Source: Mauremys mutica (Eukaryota > Chordata > Testudines > Geoemydidae). From it: 64,000 bases of DNA. Positions within the stretch are counted from its first letter, which is position 1, and each line of letters starts with the position of its first letter. Below, piece after piece: positions 31,350 to 44,390 of this stretch. Made by a program: the position numbers and the translations under genes. Under the pieces are notes generated by a model, which had not been told where the DNA came from, did no database searches, and worked only from the letters and a program-made list of their open reading frames with translations. The stretch spans positions 272,224,045 to 272,288,044 of the forward strand of contig NC_059072.1 of assembly GCF_020497125.1 (NCBI RefSeq). Reading direction: 5' to 3'.

Positions 31350-33647
31350 ATGTTGCTCTGCAGATACCATGTGAGAGAGAGAGTGAGACAGAGAAAGAGA
31401 GACTACACAGCGTTCACTTGAGTTTCTAAACAAACTCTGAATTAGAGACTGACTCCAGAGGATGCAGGGAAATTTAACAATTATAATATTGCCTACAGGC
31501 ATGACACTACAAGCTTTAATCTTCTCAGATATCACAAACTAAGCTATGTTTGGCCTGATACTTGTATGAGAGATTCTCAAGGAAAACTTAGAATGCTGCC
31601 GCAGGTGGTGGAAACAGCGTTCCATCAAGGTGCTTCAAGGAACAGTGTGCCACTAGAGTAGCCATCACTGAAGTAAAACAAGCAGTTAATCTCAGGTTTT
31701 GACCATTTATACTTATTAGCCATCCTTTTTTTCCAAAAGTAAGGGTGCTAGTCCTAGTGTCCGAGCCAAATTCCTGCTTAGGTAACTTCATTTAGTCTAC
31801 CTTAAGTCCCTTATGATTTCAAATGGACATGGGATTCTTTGCTCTCTGTACTATACTGTTATGTAATAGTGTTTTGCACAGTTAGCTCCCTGTTTCACTG
31901 TAAAATCCCTAATGGTCATTTATACATTTTGTTAAGTACTTTGGCTTTTCTACAAAATATGATATTATTATAGTTTATGTAATGATTATTATTCAGCCTG
32001 TTCAGTCATTTTCACTAAGCAAAAAACAAAAACAAAAAAACCCTCTTTATGTATGTCACTAAATGCACAGTGCTTTGTTTAAAACAGCTCACATTTGTTT
32101 TGTCACACACAACACAATTGTCTATAATTATGTGCAAATTACTGTAAAATTCTCAAGCAAGTGGCTTCATGTACTTGCTATCAGAATTGTTTTGCTTTTA
32201 AACACCCAAGCCAAGTGATTCTACGTATAACAAACCCTTTCAGCAAAAGCAGGAAGCAAAGTATGAGAGGATTTTATTTAACAAAGTATTTTTAAATAAA
32301 AAAAAGTTTTTATCTTGCTTGTTAAAGTAGAATGAGAAGTTTTCTATTAACTCGGGTGGGAAGCCTTAGGGGATCACTGAAACGTTTTTAATTGCATATT
32401 TAATTAGAAATGTGCTAGAGAGCTGGTGTTTAGCTTTACTGAAGCTCACGGGTCCTGACAAAATGTCTGTTTCTAACTCATTTTGTCTCTTTAGAAAATT
32501 TTCCTAAAAATAGGATTGAACAAAATAAGCTTTAATTTTATCATTGTTCACTGCAGTGGCATTATATCTATCTTACAGGAAAATGAAAATGTCATGACAT
32601 CTTAAAAGTACTGACTTTCAAGTAAAAATAAAAATGCTAAAACAGCAACCGTCAAAGTGTTGAACAATTTACTGTTTGTTTGAGTTGCTCACTGGCTGGA
32701 GGAGGATTACAGAATGATAGAACAGGAGCATTAGGTTTAGCTGCTACCGGTACATCATTTACAAAAGCTGCAGCTATCCAGTAAGCGTTGGCTGAAAGTA
32801 GTGGAAAATACATGCATACATTTTTATTTTATATTCTGGGTAAAACAATGCTGACAACTCTGCATACTGTTGTCTGGAAACTCTGTATTTGCTCTATAGA
32901 CTGAAAAAAAATGTGACAAGTGTAGTATTTTTTCTGCCAGTGCTCAGCTATCCCAGTTGTACCAAAAAGTTGTCTGACAGAAGTTTGCTGGAAATGTAGG
33001 TTGCTTAGGCAGCACCAGCTATCCCTGAGGTTATTTAATTGATATAGAAGGGCAGCCCCAACTAAAACTGACAACACTTCGAATCTCAGCTTTGCTGGTG
33101 TGAATGCAGATTGCTTATGGATGGATAAAAATGTTTCAGAAGCAAAGAATAAAATGGGAAAATAAACAAATGTTAAAATAATACAAAATGATTTTTTATT
33201 GAAAAATAAAATATTTTACAGAGGAAAATCTGGAAAACAGGTCAGATTTTTGCAGTGTCTAATATATGCAAATTTATTTATTGAAAGTCCTATATTCATG
33301 TACTAAAAAAGCATATATATACACAAAAAAGTCCTGAAAATATGTATGCAGTTAGATAGTATAGTTAAATAAATTGTACATACAAATACCTGCTTACACA
33401 CCCAAAAGAAAACTCCAGTGAATTGGCAGAGTAGCTCTAAGACCACAAGAGTATTGTCTTTCAATGTCAATTCCTCACAAATTACCTCCTAGACTCCAAT
33501 TTTCAATTTACTCTTTCTGAAAGTCAATTAAAAGATGGTGACAAGCTGACTCCAACAGAATCATATATCCTCTAATCAACTAGTCCCCAAACAGAAGACT
33601 TCAGACTTGGTTATGGCAAGACCTATTCTCATTAATTACCCACAAAG
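31350..33647. other. unannotated, mostly AT-rich and repeat-poor sequence
   Basis: After the LINE stop, GA-rich sequence (31373-31400) passes into long AT-rich DNA with no recognised repeat, RNA gene or coding domain. This block could be single-copy. Confidence 0.45.
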
Positions 33648-34958
33648 ATAATGAAGAAAATAATCATCAATCAGTTGGTAAGCACCTAGAAGATAATAAG
33701 GTGATAAGTAACAGTCAATATGGATTTGTCAGAACAAATCAAGTCAACCCAACCTAATAACCTTCTTTGACAGGCTAACAAGTCTTGCGGATGGGGGAAG
33801 CAGTAGTTGTGATATAACTTGACTTTAGTAAGGCTTTTGTTACTGTCTTACATGACCTTCCCATAAATAAAATAGAGAAATATAGCCTAGATGAACCTAC
33901 TATAATGTAGATGCACAATTGTTTGAAAAACCATACTCAGAAAGTTGCTATCAATGGCTCACAGTCAAGCTGGAAGGACATGTTCATTAGGATCCCACAA
34001 GGATCTGTCCTGACTATGGTTCTATTCAATTGCTTCATAAATGTTTTGGATAATGGAATAGAGAGTACACTTATGACGTTTGCAGACAGTACCAATCTGG
34101 AAGGGGTTGCAAGTGCTTTGGAGGACAGGGTTACAATTCTAAATGATCTGACAAACTGGAGAAATGGTCTGAAATAAGGAGGATAAAATTCAATAAGGAC
34201 AAATGCAAAATACTACACTTAGGAAGGAATAATTAATTGACCAAATAAAATGGGAAATGAATGCCTCAAAAGGAATACTGCAGAAAAGGATCTGGGAGCT
34301 TATGGTGGATCACAAACTAAATATGACTCAACTATGTAATACTGTTGCAAAAAAAGTGAATTTCATTCTGAGATGTATTAGCAGCAGTGTTTTAAGCAAG
34401 ACACAAGAAGTAATTCTTCTGTTCTACTCAGCATTGATAAGGCCTCAGCTGGAGTACTCTGTCCACTTAGGAAAGATGTGGACAAATTGGAGAAAGTCCA
34501 GAGGAGAGCAACAGAAATTCTTAAAGAGCTAGAAAACATGACCTCTGAGGAAAGACTGGAAAAAAAGCACCTGGGTTTGCTTAGTTTGGAAGAGAGAAGA
34601 CTGATGTCGGACATAACAGTCTTTGAGTCTGTAAAAGGTTGCTATAAAGAGGAGGGTGATAAATTGTTCTCCTTAACCACTAAGGACAGGTCAAGAAATT
34701 GGGCATACATTTCAGCAAGGGAGATTTAAATTAGACATTAGGAAAAATTTCCTATATGTAAGGGTAGTTAAGCACTGGGACAAATTGATCTAGGGAGGTT
34801 GTGAAATATGTATCATTGGAGGTTTTTCAGAAAAGGTTAGATACACTCCTGTAAGGGATGGTTTAGAGATAATACTTAGTCCTGCCTCAGTCCAGGGAAC
34901 TGGACTACATGACTTGTCAAAGTCCCTGCCAGTCCTACATTTCTATGATTCTATGATA
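33648..34958 (+). mobile_element. CR1 LINE fragment, reverse transcriptase and 3' end
   Basis: Plus-strand frames give the CR1 reverse transcriptase from about HLEDNKVISNSQYGF (near 33685) through LDFSKAF (about 33820), IPQGSVL and FINVLDNGIES. The catalytic FADD is changed to FADS (34078-34089), replacing an essential metal-binding Asp. The C-terminal part (LEKVQRRATEILKELENM, near 34480-34535) is split over several frames. The copy ends with 'cctacatttctatgattcta'. It is 5'-truncated and dead. Confidence 0.85.
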
Positions 34959-36768
34959 TCCTCAGGTCAGCATCCATGTGGATACTAGTATATATCAGCA
35001 GTGTTCTGTGCTGTTGATCATGAAGTATGCAGAATCATTTGCAGGACTGATAGAGGTGTATTGATTTACTTTAAAATGGTTTCATTCACTCTTTTTGGTA
35101 AGAACTCAAAGGTTTATGGTGAGATGAGTCATTATTCTTCCACTCTGAGGACTCTCCTATGTGGTATTTTACATGGTTCAGTCTTATCAGTTTTCTTTTA
35201 TGTACATATGAAATACAATGAGGGAGACTGTGAGGTGCAATGGGCCTCAGTATCATCAATATTCTATTGACACTCAGTTCTGTGTTTCCATATGAAACAC
35301 AAATAGGGCTGATCCACTGTAAACCCAGTGTCTGGCAGAGATTGAGTCTTGAGGGAAAGCTAGCTGGTTTAGGATCTAGCCTAATAAAACAGAAATTATG
35401 CCTACTGGCAAGGAAAACTCTTTGAAGAAGTGATTGTTGGCTGAATGGATTGTAAAGGTTATTCAGTCCCGGGGTCTTCCTGGAATCATTGTTGATCTTG
35501 GGTACCCAGAAAGCCATAGCGGCTGGAAAAAATGGCCTCTTTAGTTGTCCAAGAGACTGTACTCTTTCTTCTCATATGTACTCTTGTTCGCTGTTCTTCT
35601 CACCCTTTCCCCTCAGTGTTAGGCTGCTGCAATACTCTCTAGATAGGACAATCCTTATATTTATTTGTTTATTTATATATTTGCATATACAGTGCCAATA
35701 GAGTGCTTGATGCATTATAGACAGGAGCTGTAAGAAATTAAAGACCCAGATTCTCTGGTCCTTCTGAGTGGCACTTGCAGGAGAAAGGACAGTGGAGTGG
35801 ATTTACTGCATCTTTGTGTTCCTCCAATCCTTGGGCCATCCATTGACTCTAATGCAAGTCCAACTGCCAGAATCCCCTAAGAGACCATTCCAGCAGCCAG
35901 GGATCAGCCAGGTGCAGCAATATCCATGCTATGCACCCTTTTTTCTGGCTATGTCCCCTATACAAGGTTGTGAGAGAGATGAAAAGTCTCAGCAGTAGTC
36001 CTTTGTCACCTAGAGAGTCACACTATTTAGGGGTAACCTTGAGCTGTCCGGGGGGATCTGGATACTTTTCACCACCAGAGAAGACAAAGAATCAGGCTCA
36101 GGGCCTTTGTGTCAAATGGTTCACAATCCAGATAGGCACTATGAATTCTGTAGGATGAGATATAATTAAAAGCAATATGATCAAATGATGAAGTTTTGCT
36201 CAGGACATCTTAGTTCTACACTTTTAAAGATAGCTTTAGTAACCTAATTAGTTGACAGTTCTCTGTACTGAGCCCTAGCATGTACAGGCTATTTTAAGAA
36301 GTATCTTTTATGGAGAAGGAGAGGGTGAAGGCCTGATATATTGGATCAGGGATTCAGAGAGCCCCTGGTATTCCAGTTATACGGGTATAGATTCATTTTC
36401 AAATTCACCAGCTAGGGATGGAAAAATAACATCCAAGCTACAGATCTCTGCAGATCCTTTTCTTCATGGCGTGCTTTATTTCCAAAAACTCCCTCAAAAC
36501 CAGAACAAATCAGATCAAACTACTGGATACAAGCCTCCCACATCCTTTTCTGTTTCAGGCCCTCCTAAACTTAATTAACTTGCTTAACTAACTCAAGGTA
36601 AAGGGATGACAAGGCAGTTTTAGTTTTCAAATTAGCAGGTTGAGTTACAGACTATGGGGGACCCTGGCTACTATGGAGAGACCCACACTAGGGCATCCTT
36701 GACTCTGGATCTCCACTCTCTCCTGCCTTTGTCTAAGGGGCAGGAAACCTTATAACTGTCTTCTTGTT
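34959..36768. other. unannotated sequence with one old repeat fragment
   Basis: Around 35690-35750 the wording 'cagtgccaatagagtgcttgatgcattatagaca' resembles the old amniote repeat also seen near 1458 and 40640. Nothing else is supported; ORFs up to 143 codons (minus, 35086-35517) show no domain. Confidence 0.4.
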
Positions 36769-37500
36769 GGTGTTGTACCAATATAATAAAAACCAGCAGG
36801 ATCTTATTAAGAGGGATAAGGCAAAGATGCCACATTTATTGTAAATACCATAACAAAACAAAAGACAATGTTTTCCTACTTGTTTCCATTACTACTTATT
36901 CCTTATACACACACACACACATATTCATCCACACAATCATTCATTCAGGTTCTGTATAGATGTTATAGTTACCAGCCTAGATGTTGCTCATGCCAAGTTA
37001 CTGGCCAGGTACCTTGGTCATGAGGATGGAGCCGAGTCTGTGTCAGATGCATCTGATGCTCCTGGAGGTTGGTATCAGAACCATAGACTCAAAGTCCTTA
37101 TTCTTTAGAGTCCAGTTTTATAGGGATTTTTCCCTATGTTAGTTGATAGGAGTTGCTTCATTCTGCTGTTGCTAAATCAATCAGCAGATGGCTGGCTCCA
37201 TTCTGTCAGATGCTTGTTTTTTCTTTCTTTGAGGTGTGGTGGGTGGATTCCAGTTTGCCCTCCGGGGGTCATCTGGTTGATCCCACTTGACACCTTCTTC
37301 AGCCAACACTGAATTCTTCAGGCTGGTGACTCCCTAACCATTCAGTCACATACATTCTCTATCTTAATCACATCTATTTCACTGTTTTGGCTTACTTAGA
37401 GTTAATTAATGTTTAACAAGTTTTATACAAAGTATTTCTTTGAGCAGGCTTCACACAGACACAGCTGGTGGCTTGCAGGTTAGAATCACAAATTTACTTT
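36769..37500 (-). mobile_element. probable LTR, minus strand, ends not fixed
   Basis: Read on the minus strand there is a TATA box, CCTATAAAACTGG (TATAAAA is the complement of 37116-37122), and an AATAAA signal about 280 bp downstream (complement of 36835-36840), close to a TG-like left edge near 36769-36780. A short CA tract lies at 36907-36922. I found no convincing target duplication or right terminus, so this is a tentative call from promoter and polyadenylation layout. Confidence 0.4.
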
Positions 37501-37987
37501 TAACATAAACCTTTAGTTATGAGGCATCAATTAACAATAAGTCATTTTTCATATAAACCATGTCTAATATAAACCTTCTTTAATATCCCTACATTGGTAA
37601 CATGCTTGGTTCTAGTCATGTGTATGAAACTACAGCTCCCAGGTTTAAAAAGATGTAATGGAATATATGCAAGTGTTCCAAGGATTAGTGGTCTGTTACA
37701 GTGTGCCTGAGATACAAGAATGGGTGAAAGATACAAATAGGGTATTAATTTATGAAGCTTGGGTGGAATGAAAGGGGGATAAGAGGAGCAAAAAGACAAT
37801 GACAGCAGAGAGGTAGGAAGAACCTAGTTTGTACAGGGAGACCAGGGCAAGAATCTGAAATCTGATGTGGAAGGTGAGGGAAAAACTGTGAAGGGATCTG
37901 AAGAAGAGGTACACACGGTGGAAATTAGCAGAACAAAAAAAACCCAACCAACCAAACAAAAAATTACCCTCCCACCCCCAACCTCGC
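37501..37987. other. unannotated sequence
   Basis: No supported feature. An A- and C-rich patch (37930-37985) precedes the Penelope-type fragment. Confidence 0.4.
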
Positions 37988-38107
37988 CAAAGTGAGCTGT
38001 AGCCCGTGAAAGCTTATGCTGAAATAAATTTGTTAGCCTCTAAGGTGCCGCAAATACTCCTATTCTTTTTGCGGATACAGACTAACATGGCTGCTCCTCT
38101 GAAATAT
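37988..38107 (+). mobile_element. Penelope-like element 3' end, truncated in the hammerhead-like core
   Basis: It begins at 'aaagtgagctgtagcccgtg', the second stem of the hammerhead-like motif. GAAAGCTTATGC follows (GAAA at about 38008-38011), then 'ttgttagcctctaaggtgcc' and the tail 'gactaacatggctgctcctc'. The CTGANGA half of the core is missing. The base at the expected cleavage position is G. Only the right half of the family hairpin is present, unlike the copies at 21430 and 61158. Confidence 0.7.
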
Positions 38108-41100
38108 ACCTATGTGGCTTTCTGTGCTGTGAGTCTCATTGCAATTCTGGTTATAACTGAAGGTGCTGGCAATGATCCATAAATCTCCTAAATGGTATAT
38201 TTGTCTATTAAATCCTTTTTGTATTCCACCAGTATACCTGCATTCAGCAGGAATGGTTAGGTTGCTAGTCTTTTCAGGGTGAAACTCAAAGGAGCCAGGA
38301 CCAGGGCTTTCTCACCAGTGAGCACTTCCTCTGAAAAATCTGTCTGAGCCTGTTCCACAGCTAAGGATCTGGCCCACTGTTCTGGTCCCATAGAAACATT
38401 CTAACATATTGTTGAGAGATTAGATATTCTATTACCAATGTCTTGTAATATTGCAACAAAGACCAAGAAGATACAGAGGATTTTGGTTGAACTGCATCTT
38501 CTGTCCTTTTTCAGTGCCTTCATTGTCTTTTTATCCTGTAACACAGTAATGAGATTTGCACAGAGCCATTTTTTCTTGATGCATCTGGTGTCTTTGATAG
38601 ACAGGAGAACTTGTTTACAGCTTTCTTTCAGGATCTGCCATAAGAATTGTGCATGTAGTTTTTGCTTGTTTTATCTATAACCACTCTTGACCCTTCCATA
38701 ATACTTCACTGAAGAGATTGGTGTCTGTGCCAATCTACATATTTATGGATTTTCAAATACTAAATTTCAGGCAAATATTATTTTTTGTGATGGCTGTGGA
38801 ACTGATTTATAATAATTTAGAAATACTGTATGTTAATCTTGCTATTGGATTGTTTAGTGTATGACTGTAATGTGTTAAATATTGGGGTGTTTGCTGTTTG
38901 AATACGTTGGTTTAGTTTAATAATGAAAATGTAAGGAAAACAAGAAGAATGATTCAAGATAAGCCTCCTCCAGTAAACACTTCAAGTTTTCAAGAGACAA
39001 TGCCTGAGATATTAGCTGTGAAAATCCTACCTCCATTCTCTAGCCAAGTTACTAAACTTGTTTTGCTAATGGGGCCAATGCTGGGAGCCAGCAGATCAAA
39101 CATACTATAAACAGTGTTAAATGTCTCTTTCTCTGTTAAGGGATCAGGTAGTTATAGCTGGGGAGCTGTTCAGGCTGACACCCAGGGCCTGCTGAAGTGT
39201 GCAAAGCAGCTAGGTTACAACCACATGATGCTCAAGCTTTAAGTAAGACTGACGTATGTAGACTTGTTTATTGTTTTAAAATCCTTTTTCTCTTATGATA
39301 TGCTTGTTTTCCTACTTTTAAGATTAGACAATACTTTGGTTTAAGAAGGCTGTCTTGTCACTGTATCAACATGTCACTGACTCCTAGGTGTGGATTCTGT
39401 GAAAGTTGTTCTCCCTACCCTCCCAGACTTTTTCTTTGGTTTTATAAGATTACACATACATGTCTCCAACAGTGATAATAATCTTACATTCATGTAGATC
39501 TTTCCTTCTGAACAATGCCAAAGTGCTTTACAAGCAGATATGCAAACACCACACGGGATCACTTTAGCCACTACCAAAATGAAGCCCTTTCTTCAGTAAA
39601 ATGTGGTTACTGTTTACCACAATATATCAATATGTCACAGGTATTTAGGATAAGATATGAAGAATAATTCCTTATACAAATGAAACTGCATGGGGAGAGG
39701 GCTCAATTCTGGAGGGTGCTGAGAGTCCTCAACTCCCACTCACTTCCCTGGTGATTGAGGACACTCAGCGCCTTGAAGGAGCAAGCCATAAGTAATTTCT
39801 GTTGTCAGTTGTTGGCTACATGAGTGTTCTCTTGGTGTGCTGTGCTGGCTCTGCTCAGATAGCTGATCCAGAAGACCTCGACAGAACTGGCCAAAAACAC
39901 CACACACTTGATTCAGTAGTGAAGGCACTTGGCCAGATGTATTGTCAATGCAACATGATAATAGAACCCCATGGACTCTACAGGGATACTAAGACGTGTA
40001 TGCCTGCTACAATGGACCAGCTCAGTGAGTGGGTGGACTTTCTGCTCCACTCTTGGCCAGACAAAGACCCCCACTCTGTGAGTCCTCTTTTATACACTGA
40101 TACAAACAAGTTATGTATTGCCCCTCTGACATGGTTAGTTATCAACCTTTACCTTGTACATGTTGGCTCATTGAAAACATCTCTATCCATTACCTTGTCA
40201 TCCTGATCTTATCTTTAGGAGGGATCTGTTTGTCCCTATATCATCTTCAGGGAGTGTATTTACATAATATCTTGGTAGCGGGGTGTTCTGGCATGATCCT
40301 TCTGGACTGTGTTTATGCAAGCATCCAGTGCCTAGCGTTTCTTAGGAGTGTTTGTGTTTTTGCAACATTAGCCACGTTCTTGACAAGTTCATGTCCCGGA
40401 CTGTGAACCTGCAAGCAGGCATGTCTTGTAATAGGGCCTGGCTTTTGCTGATAGCCTGACTCTTGCTAACTTTGCTTTATATCAGCAGGGCCTGACTTTA
40501 GCCTCACACCAAGCTCCTTGTACTAGGCCTCATGTCTCAGGCTCTCTCTTTCTACTACAATTTCCTAATCTGAAAATTGTCATAATCTGCAAATTGTCCT
40601 CCAGGAGACAGAAGATTTACTTTTGTAGTGCAAAAGTGTGCTTGGTGCTTTATAGACAGCATAAAAAAAAAGTCCTAGCTGTGAAGATTTTACAATATAG
40701 TTACAGCAGGCTGTAACTTGAAGGTTGCATCTTCTGTGCAAGTCCCAAAGAGTAAAGGTCAGGGCACGCTAGGAAAGATTCAGAAAAAAATAAAACATGG
40801 CAGCATATTGGGTAAAACCATGAGTTTATATTAGAAAACATGGAAACTTCTCTACCTGGCTGGAAAAGAAAAATGCTATGGGAGAGGAAAGAGATATAGG
40901 GTCTGATCAAATGATTGTGGAAATAAATCAGAATCTCTCCATTGACTTCTCTGGGCTTTGGAACAGGCCTATAGATACCTTTTTGCTTAGATCCTAACCT
41001 AATAATTTGCTCTTTGTTTTACTCCCTCATATCCTCCAGTTCCACATTTACTAACAGACCACTTTAGCACTACCTGCTTGATCACTATTTTTCTTGACAG

Positions 41101-41708
41101 TTGGAAAAGTAAGACTTGCACAACTCAACATATTGGGTTCCATACTCCCTCTGACCTCTACAGAAAAAAAATAGACCAAGGAAAATCACAACTGATATTC
41201 ACCTACTTTTAAAATGCTCAAGACCCAGCTCCTACATTCCTGAGTTTTCTTAAATAGCTTTATATTGATGATATACTAAGAATGTTTAATGCTTATAAAA
41301 CTGGTTGAAGTTTTCACTTTACTCTAAAGAGCTTAAAAAGCCCCAAGATCTTACTCGTGTTCAAATTTTTCATCCTAAATGTTCTTTCTATGGCTTTGTT
41401 AATTCAAATCTAATATGTTAAAGACAACATCTCTCACTTCTGGAAGAAAGGCTGTGATCTCTATAGGGCCCAATCTTTAAAGTTTCTGCACATGTCCTGA
41501 ACTCCAATTAACTTTGGTGTGAGGGGAGGATAGCCTGCTATTGCAAGCCATCTGTCACTTGCAGTTGCTATTGTCAAATTATTTAGGAAAAAAGAGACTT
41601 TATCTGAATCTGGATACAGGTTAGATCAAAACATTCTGGATAGTGGGAGAAGAAGCTGATTCAATGTTTCCCCTCTGAATCCATATGACAAGTTTAAATA
41701 GCATAAGG
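38108..41708. other. unannotated sequence with two old repeat fragments
   Basis: Fragments of a MIR-like old amniote repeat are suggested at about 39470-39560 ('ccaaagtgctttacaagcag') and 40625-40695 ('gtgcttggtgctttatagac'). The 134-codon frame at 39802-40206 has a hydrophobic start but no other support as a gene. Otherwise nothing is recognised in 3.6 kb. Confidence 0.4.
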
Positions 41709-42031
41709 CAGGGGTTCCCATACTTGGTTCATGGCTTGTTCAGGGTAAGCCCCCGGCAGGCCGCAAGATGCTTTGTTTACCTGAGTGTCTGCAGGTATGG
41801 CCACTCACAGCTACCACTGGCCACGGTTCGCCGTTCCCGGCCAATGGGAGCTGTGGGAAGTGGTGCAGGCCGGGTCACTGCTTCCTGCGCTCCCATTGGC
41901 TGGGAATGGCAAAACACGGCCAGTGGGAGCTGCAAGCGGCTGTACCTGCAGATGCTCAGATAAAAAATGTGTCTCGCAGCCTGCCAGGAGCTTACCCTGA
42001 ACAAACTACGAATCAAGTTTGGGAACCCCTG
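41709..42031. mobile_element. non-autonomous hAT (Buster-type) MITE, complete
   Basis: Termini are CAGGGGTTCCCATACTTG and CAAGTTTGGGAACCCCTG. Flanking octamers GCATAAGG (41701-41708) and GCCTAACG (42032-42039) match at six positions with central TA. The core has the inverted 'ccaatggga' motifs seen in the other copies. The 5994 fragment is the same subfamily. Overlapping ORFs on both strands arise from its palindromic GC-rich core. Confidence 0.88.
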
Positions 42032-42074
42032 GCCTAACGGTAGATCTATAGTGTAATTTCCACCTCCTGTGTAG
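42032..42074. mobile_element. PIF/Harbinger-type MITE right end
   Basis: The sequence 'cacctcctgtgtagacagaccc' followed by TTA matches the right terminus of the 23058 family. The hAT copy at 41709 lies immediately to its left, as another hAT copy does at 21-343. Confidence 0.45.
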
Positions 42075-43461
42075 ACAGACCCTTAGTCCAGCTGTCAGGT
42101 GTCTTGCAGATAAAACCCTGACAGCAGAGTTCTGTACAAAGATTATATGTGACTATATTGTGTGATCAATATTTTTTGGGTGGGGTGGAGAAATAAATAG
42201 AAGTAGAGGGTGGAACACAAAACTGAAGCTCAAAGGCAAAATATTTTCCAGCTATGTTTGCATTATCTTTCCATTAAATATTGCATTAACTTGCCTAAAG
42301 AGCACCCTTAGGGTTTAATTTCAGATTTAATCCAGGAGAGCCATTTTATAATATCAACCCACTAAACTTATGGCACTAAACTTTGTGTTTGGTTAAACCT
42401 CTCAAAATTAAAACCTTACATTAATCAATGCTTTATGTTTTACATTAGGAAGGAAATAGAAAACTATTGGTAGCAAAAGCTTTGAATATGTTACTGTTCT
42501 ACCAGGCAGTAGCTCATGTGCTCATAATGATGATAAGGAATTACCAGTCAGCTAAGCAGAAGGAAAGATATTCTCAGACTAGAAGACCTTTCCTACAGGA
42601 GAGATTTAGCTTCATTATTTTTGAAATATGACCTTCCCAGCAGCATTTCTAATTATACTTCCAAATTAAAACTAATATACTCTCAAAACCAGACTCATTG
42701 GCATTGACTGTACTGCCCCCATCCTACAGAAAAAGTGAGTATACATTATAATATAATACTACTGAAAACTGTACATTGCAGAGAAATATAGGTATTATTG
42801 AATCCTAAAAATAAACGTCATTCTACTCTGTTAGAAAGTAACACTGGCTATTAAATGAAGATTGATTATAGTGTTAGACCTGCAAATAAGATGTAAAATC
42901 TGTTAGAAATCCCAATTCAGTAACACACAAGATATTTTTACTCTTCTCCCCATTTTCATGTGCCAATACAATAGCAGCAAAATGAAAATATCCTTATTGT
43001 TCACAAGCTCTCTGTTGTCAGTTTCCTTGGGGTGGAAAGGGGAAATCAGCCTATACAACTGTACATTCTGTGGTACAGGGTTGTATCCTGCAACACATAG
43101 CATTTGAGATCTTGAGTCCATAGAAAGAGGGGATCTGGACTGAGCAGTGAGTCAAACAGAGCAGCGTACATGGCAGTTCACTAGTGAACCACCTTCATCC
43201 TCCAGTGGAAGATCAAGGACTCAGTATCAGGAGGAAGACAATTCATCCCTATAGGGTTGGAATGGGAAATGTATCCTGTAAAACTGAAATGATGGAAAAT
43301 GCTGAAGTGAGAGGTTGAAAATTATCGTGAGAAGGAGGAGAAGGGCAAAATCTCCAAGCCCCATTTATAATCATCCCACATGTTCTGTGGTATAACTCAG
43401 GTCTAAACTTTTTAAATGGGGGAGAACAGCTCAGGAATTTTGTTCACATGCATAGAGAATT
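42075..43461. other. unannotated sequence
   Basis: AT-rich DNA with no recognised repeat or coding domain. Confidence 0.4.
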
Positions 43462-43646
43462 GGGCAGAGATTCAAGATTGCTGGGTTCACTTCCTAGCTT
43501 TGTCTCTGATTTTGTTGTGTGAAGTTGGGCAAGTCATTTGGCTTCTGGGGGTTTTCCTATCCAGAAAATGATTGTAACAGTACTGGTTTTATCTACATCA
43601 CATGGATGTGAAATAATGTATCTAAAATGCTTTGAGATCAGCAAAC
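43462..43646 (+). mobile_element. MIR-like core-SINE
   Basis: The order 'gttgtgtgaagttgggcaagtc', 'ttttcctatccagaaaatg', 'gtgaaataatgtatctaaaatgc' is that of MIR: 'tgtgaccttgggcaagtca', then a splice-like pyrimidine stretch with 'tctgtaaaatg', then an AT-rich end. MIRs are old and widely shared by amniotes, so the low identity is expected. Confidence 0.7.
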
Positions 43647-44267
43647 AAAAGTGCAATGTTTTTTTCTAATGCTGCACAAATAGGATGCTTAATATTTTAT
43701 TATCTTCCCCATATCATGTTGTGTCCTCTATGCAATAGGATGTGATCTGAGAGGAAGAGACGTGGCAACACAGACAAAGAAATTATTCATATTTAATAGT
43801 CTTCCCTAAACACAATTATCTTACAGCTTATGGCAGAAAGCGGAAGGTTTGGTCAGTTCTTGGAAAAGCTAAATAATATTAAATACTCAGCAAGAGGAAC
43901 AGTTGACTTCCCAGCATTAATCTCCTTTGTAACATAGGGTTAGCAAAATCTCTTTCACTTTTGACTTTAAAGAATGTATGAAAGGTGATACAAAGAGACC
44001 ATTACTGCTCCTGAAATCGCTCAAAAAGCATGACTGGTCAAAGTAAGAATTTAAAATGTGCTTAAATGGAGAAAAGGGAGGTAATGGAAAATGGAGTATT
44101 CTAGACTAGCCCAAAATCTGGAATTATGCTTAAAATTAAATAAAATGAGTATGAATTAATGAATGAATGAAATGGAATTCCACAAAAATAAATTATCCAG
44201 CATAATATGCTTAATCCTCCACTAATTGAAGTGAATGGAAGCTTGCCAGTGAGGGACCAAATGGTTA
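43647..44267. other. unannotated sequence
   Basis: No supported feature. Confidence 0.4.
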
Positions 44268-44390
44268 AAATTTTCAAATGTGCCTAAGTCACTTGAAACA
44301 CCAGACCCTACACATCCAAGTGACTTCTTTAAAAAAAAAGGAACCTTGGCTCCTAAATCACTTGGTCAATTTTGAAAAAAATACCTTCGC
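44268..44390. repeat. AT-rich palindromic repeat, decayed
   Basis: 'attttcaaatgtgcctaagtcac' on the left is mirrored by 'aaatcacttggtcaattttgaaa' on the right. The wording is that of the palindromes at 6179 and 46339. Confidence 0.5.

Noticed and set aside
39802..40206. 134-codon ORF with a hydrophobic N-terminus like a signal peptide
   Set aside because: No homology is recognised, there are no splice or promoter signs, and the neighbouring sequence is ordinary. A single feature is not enough.
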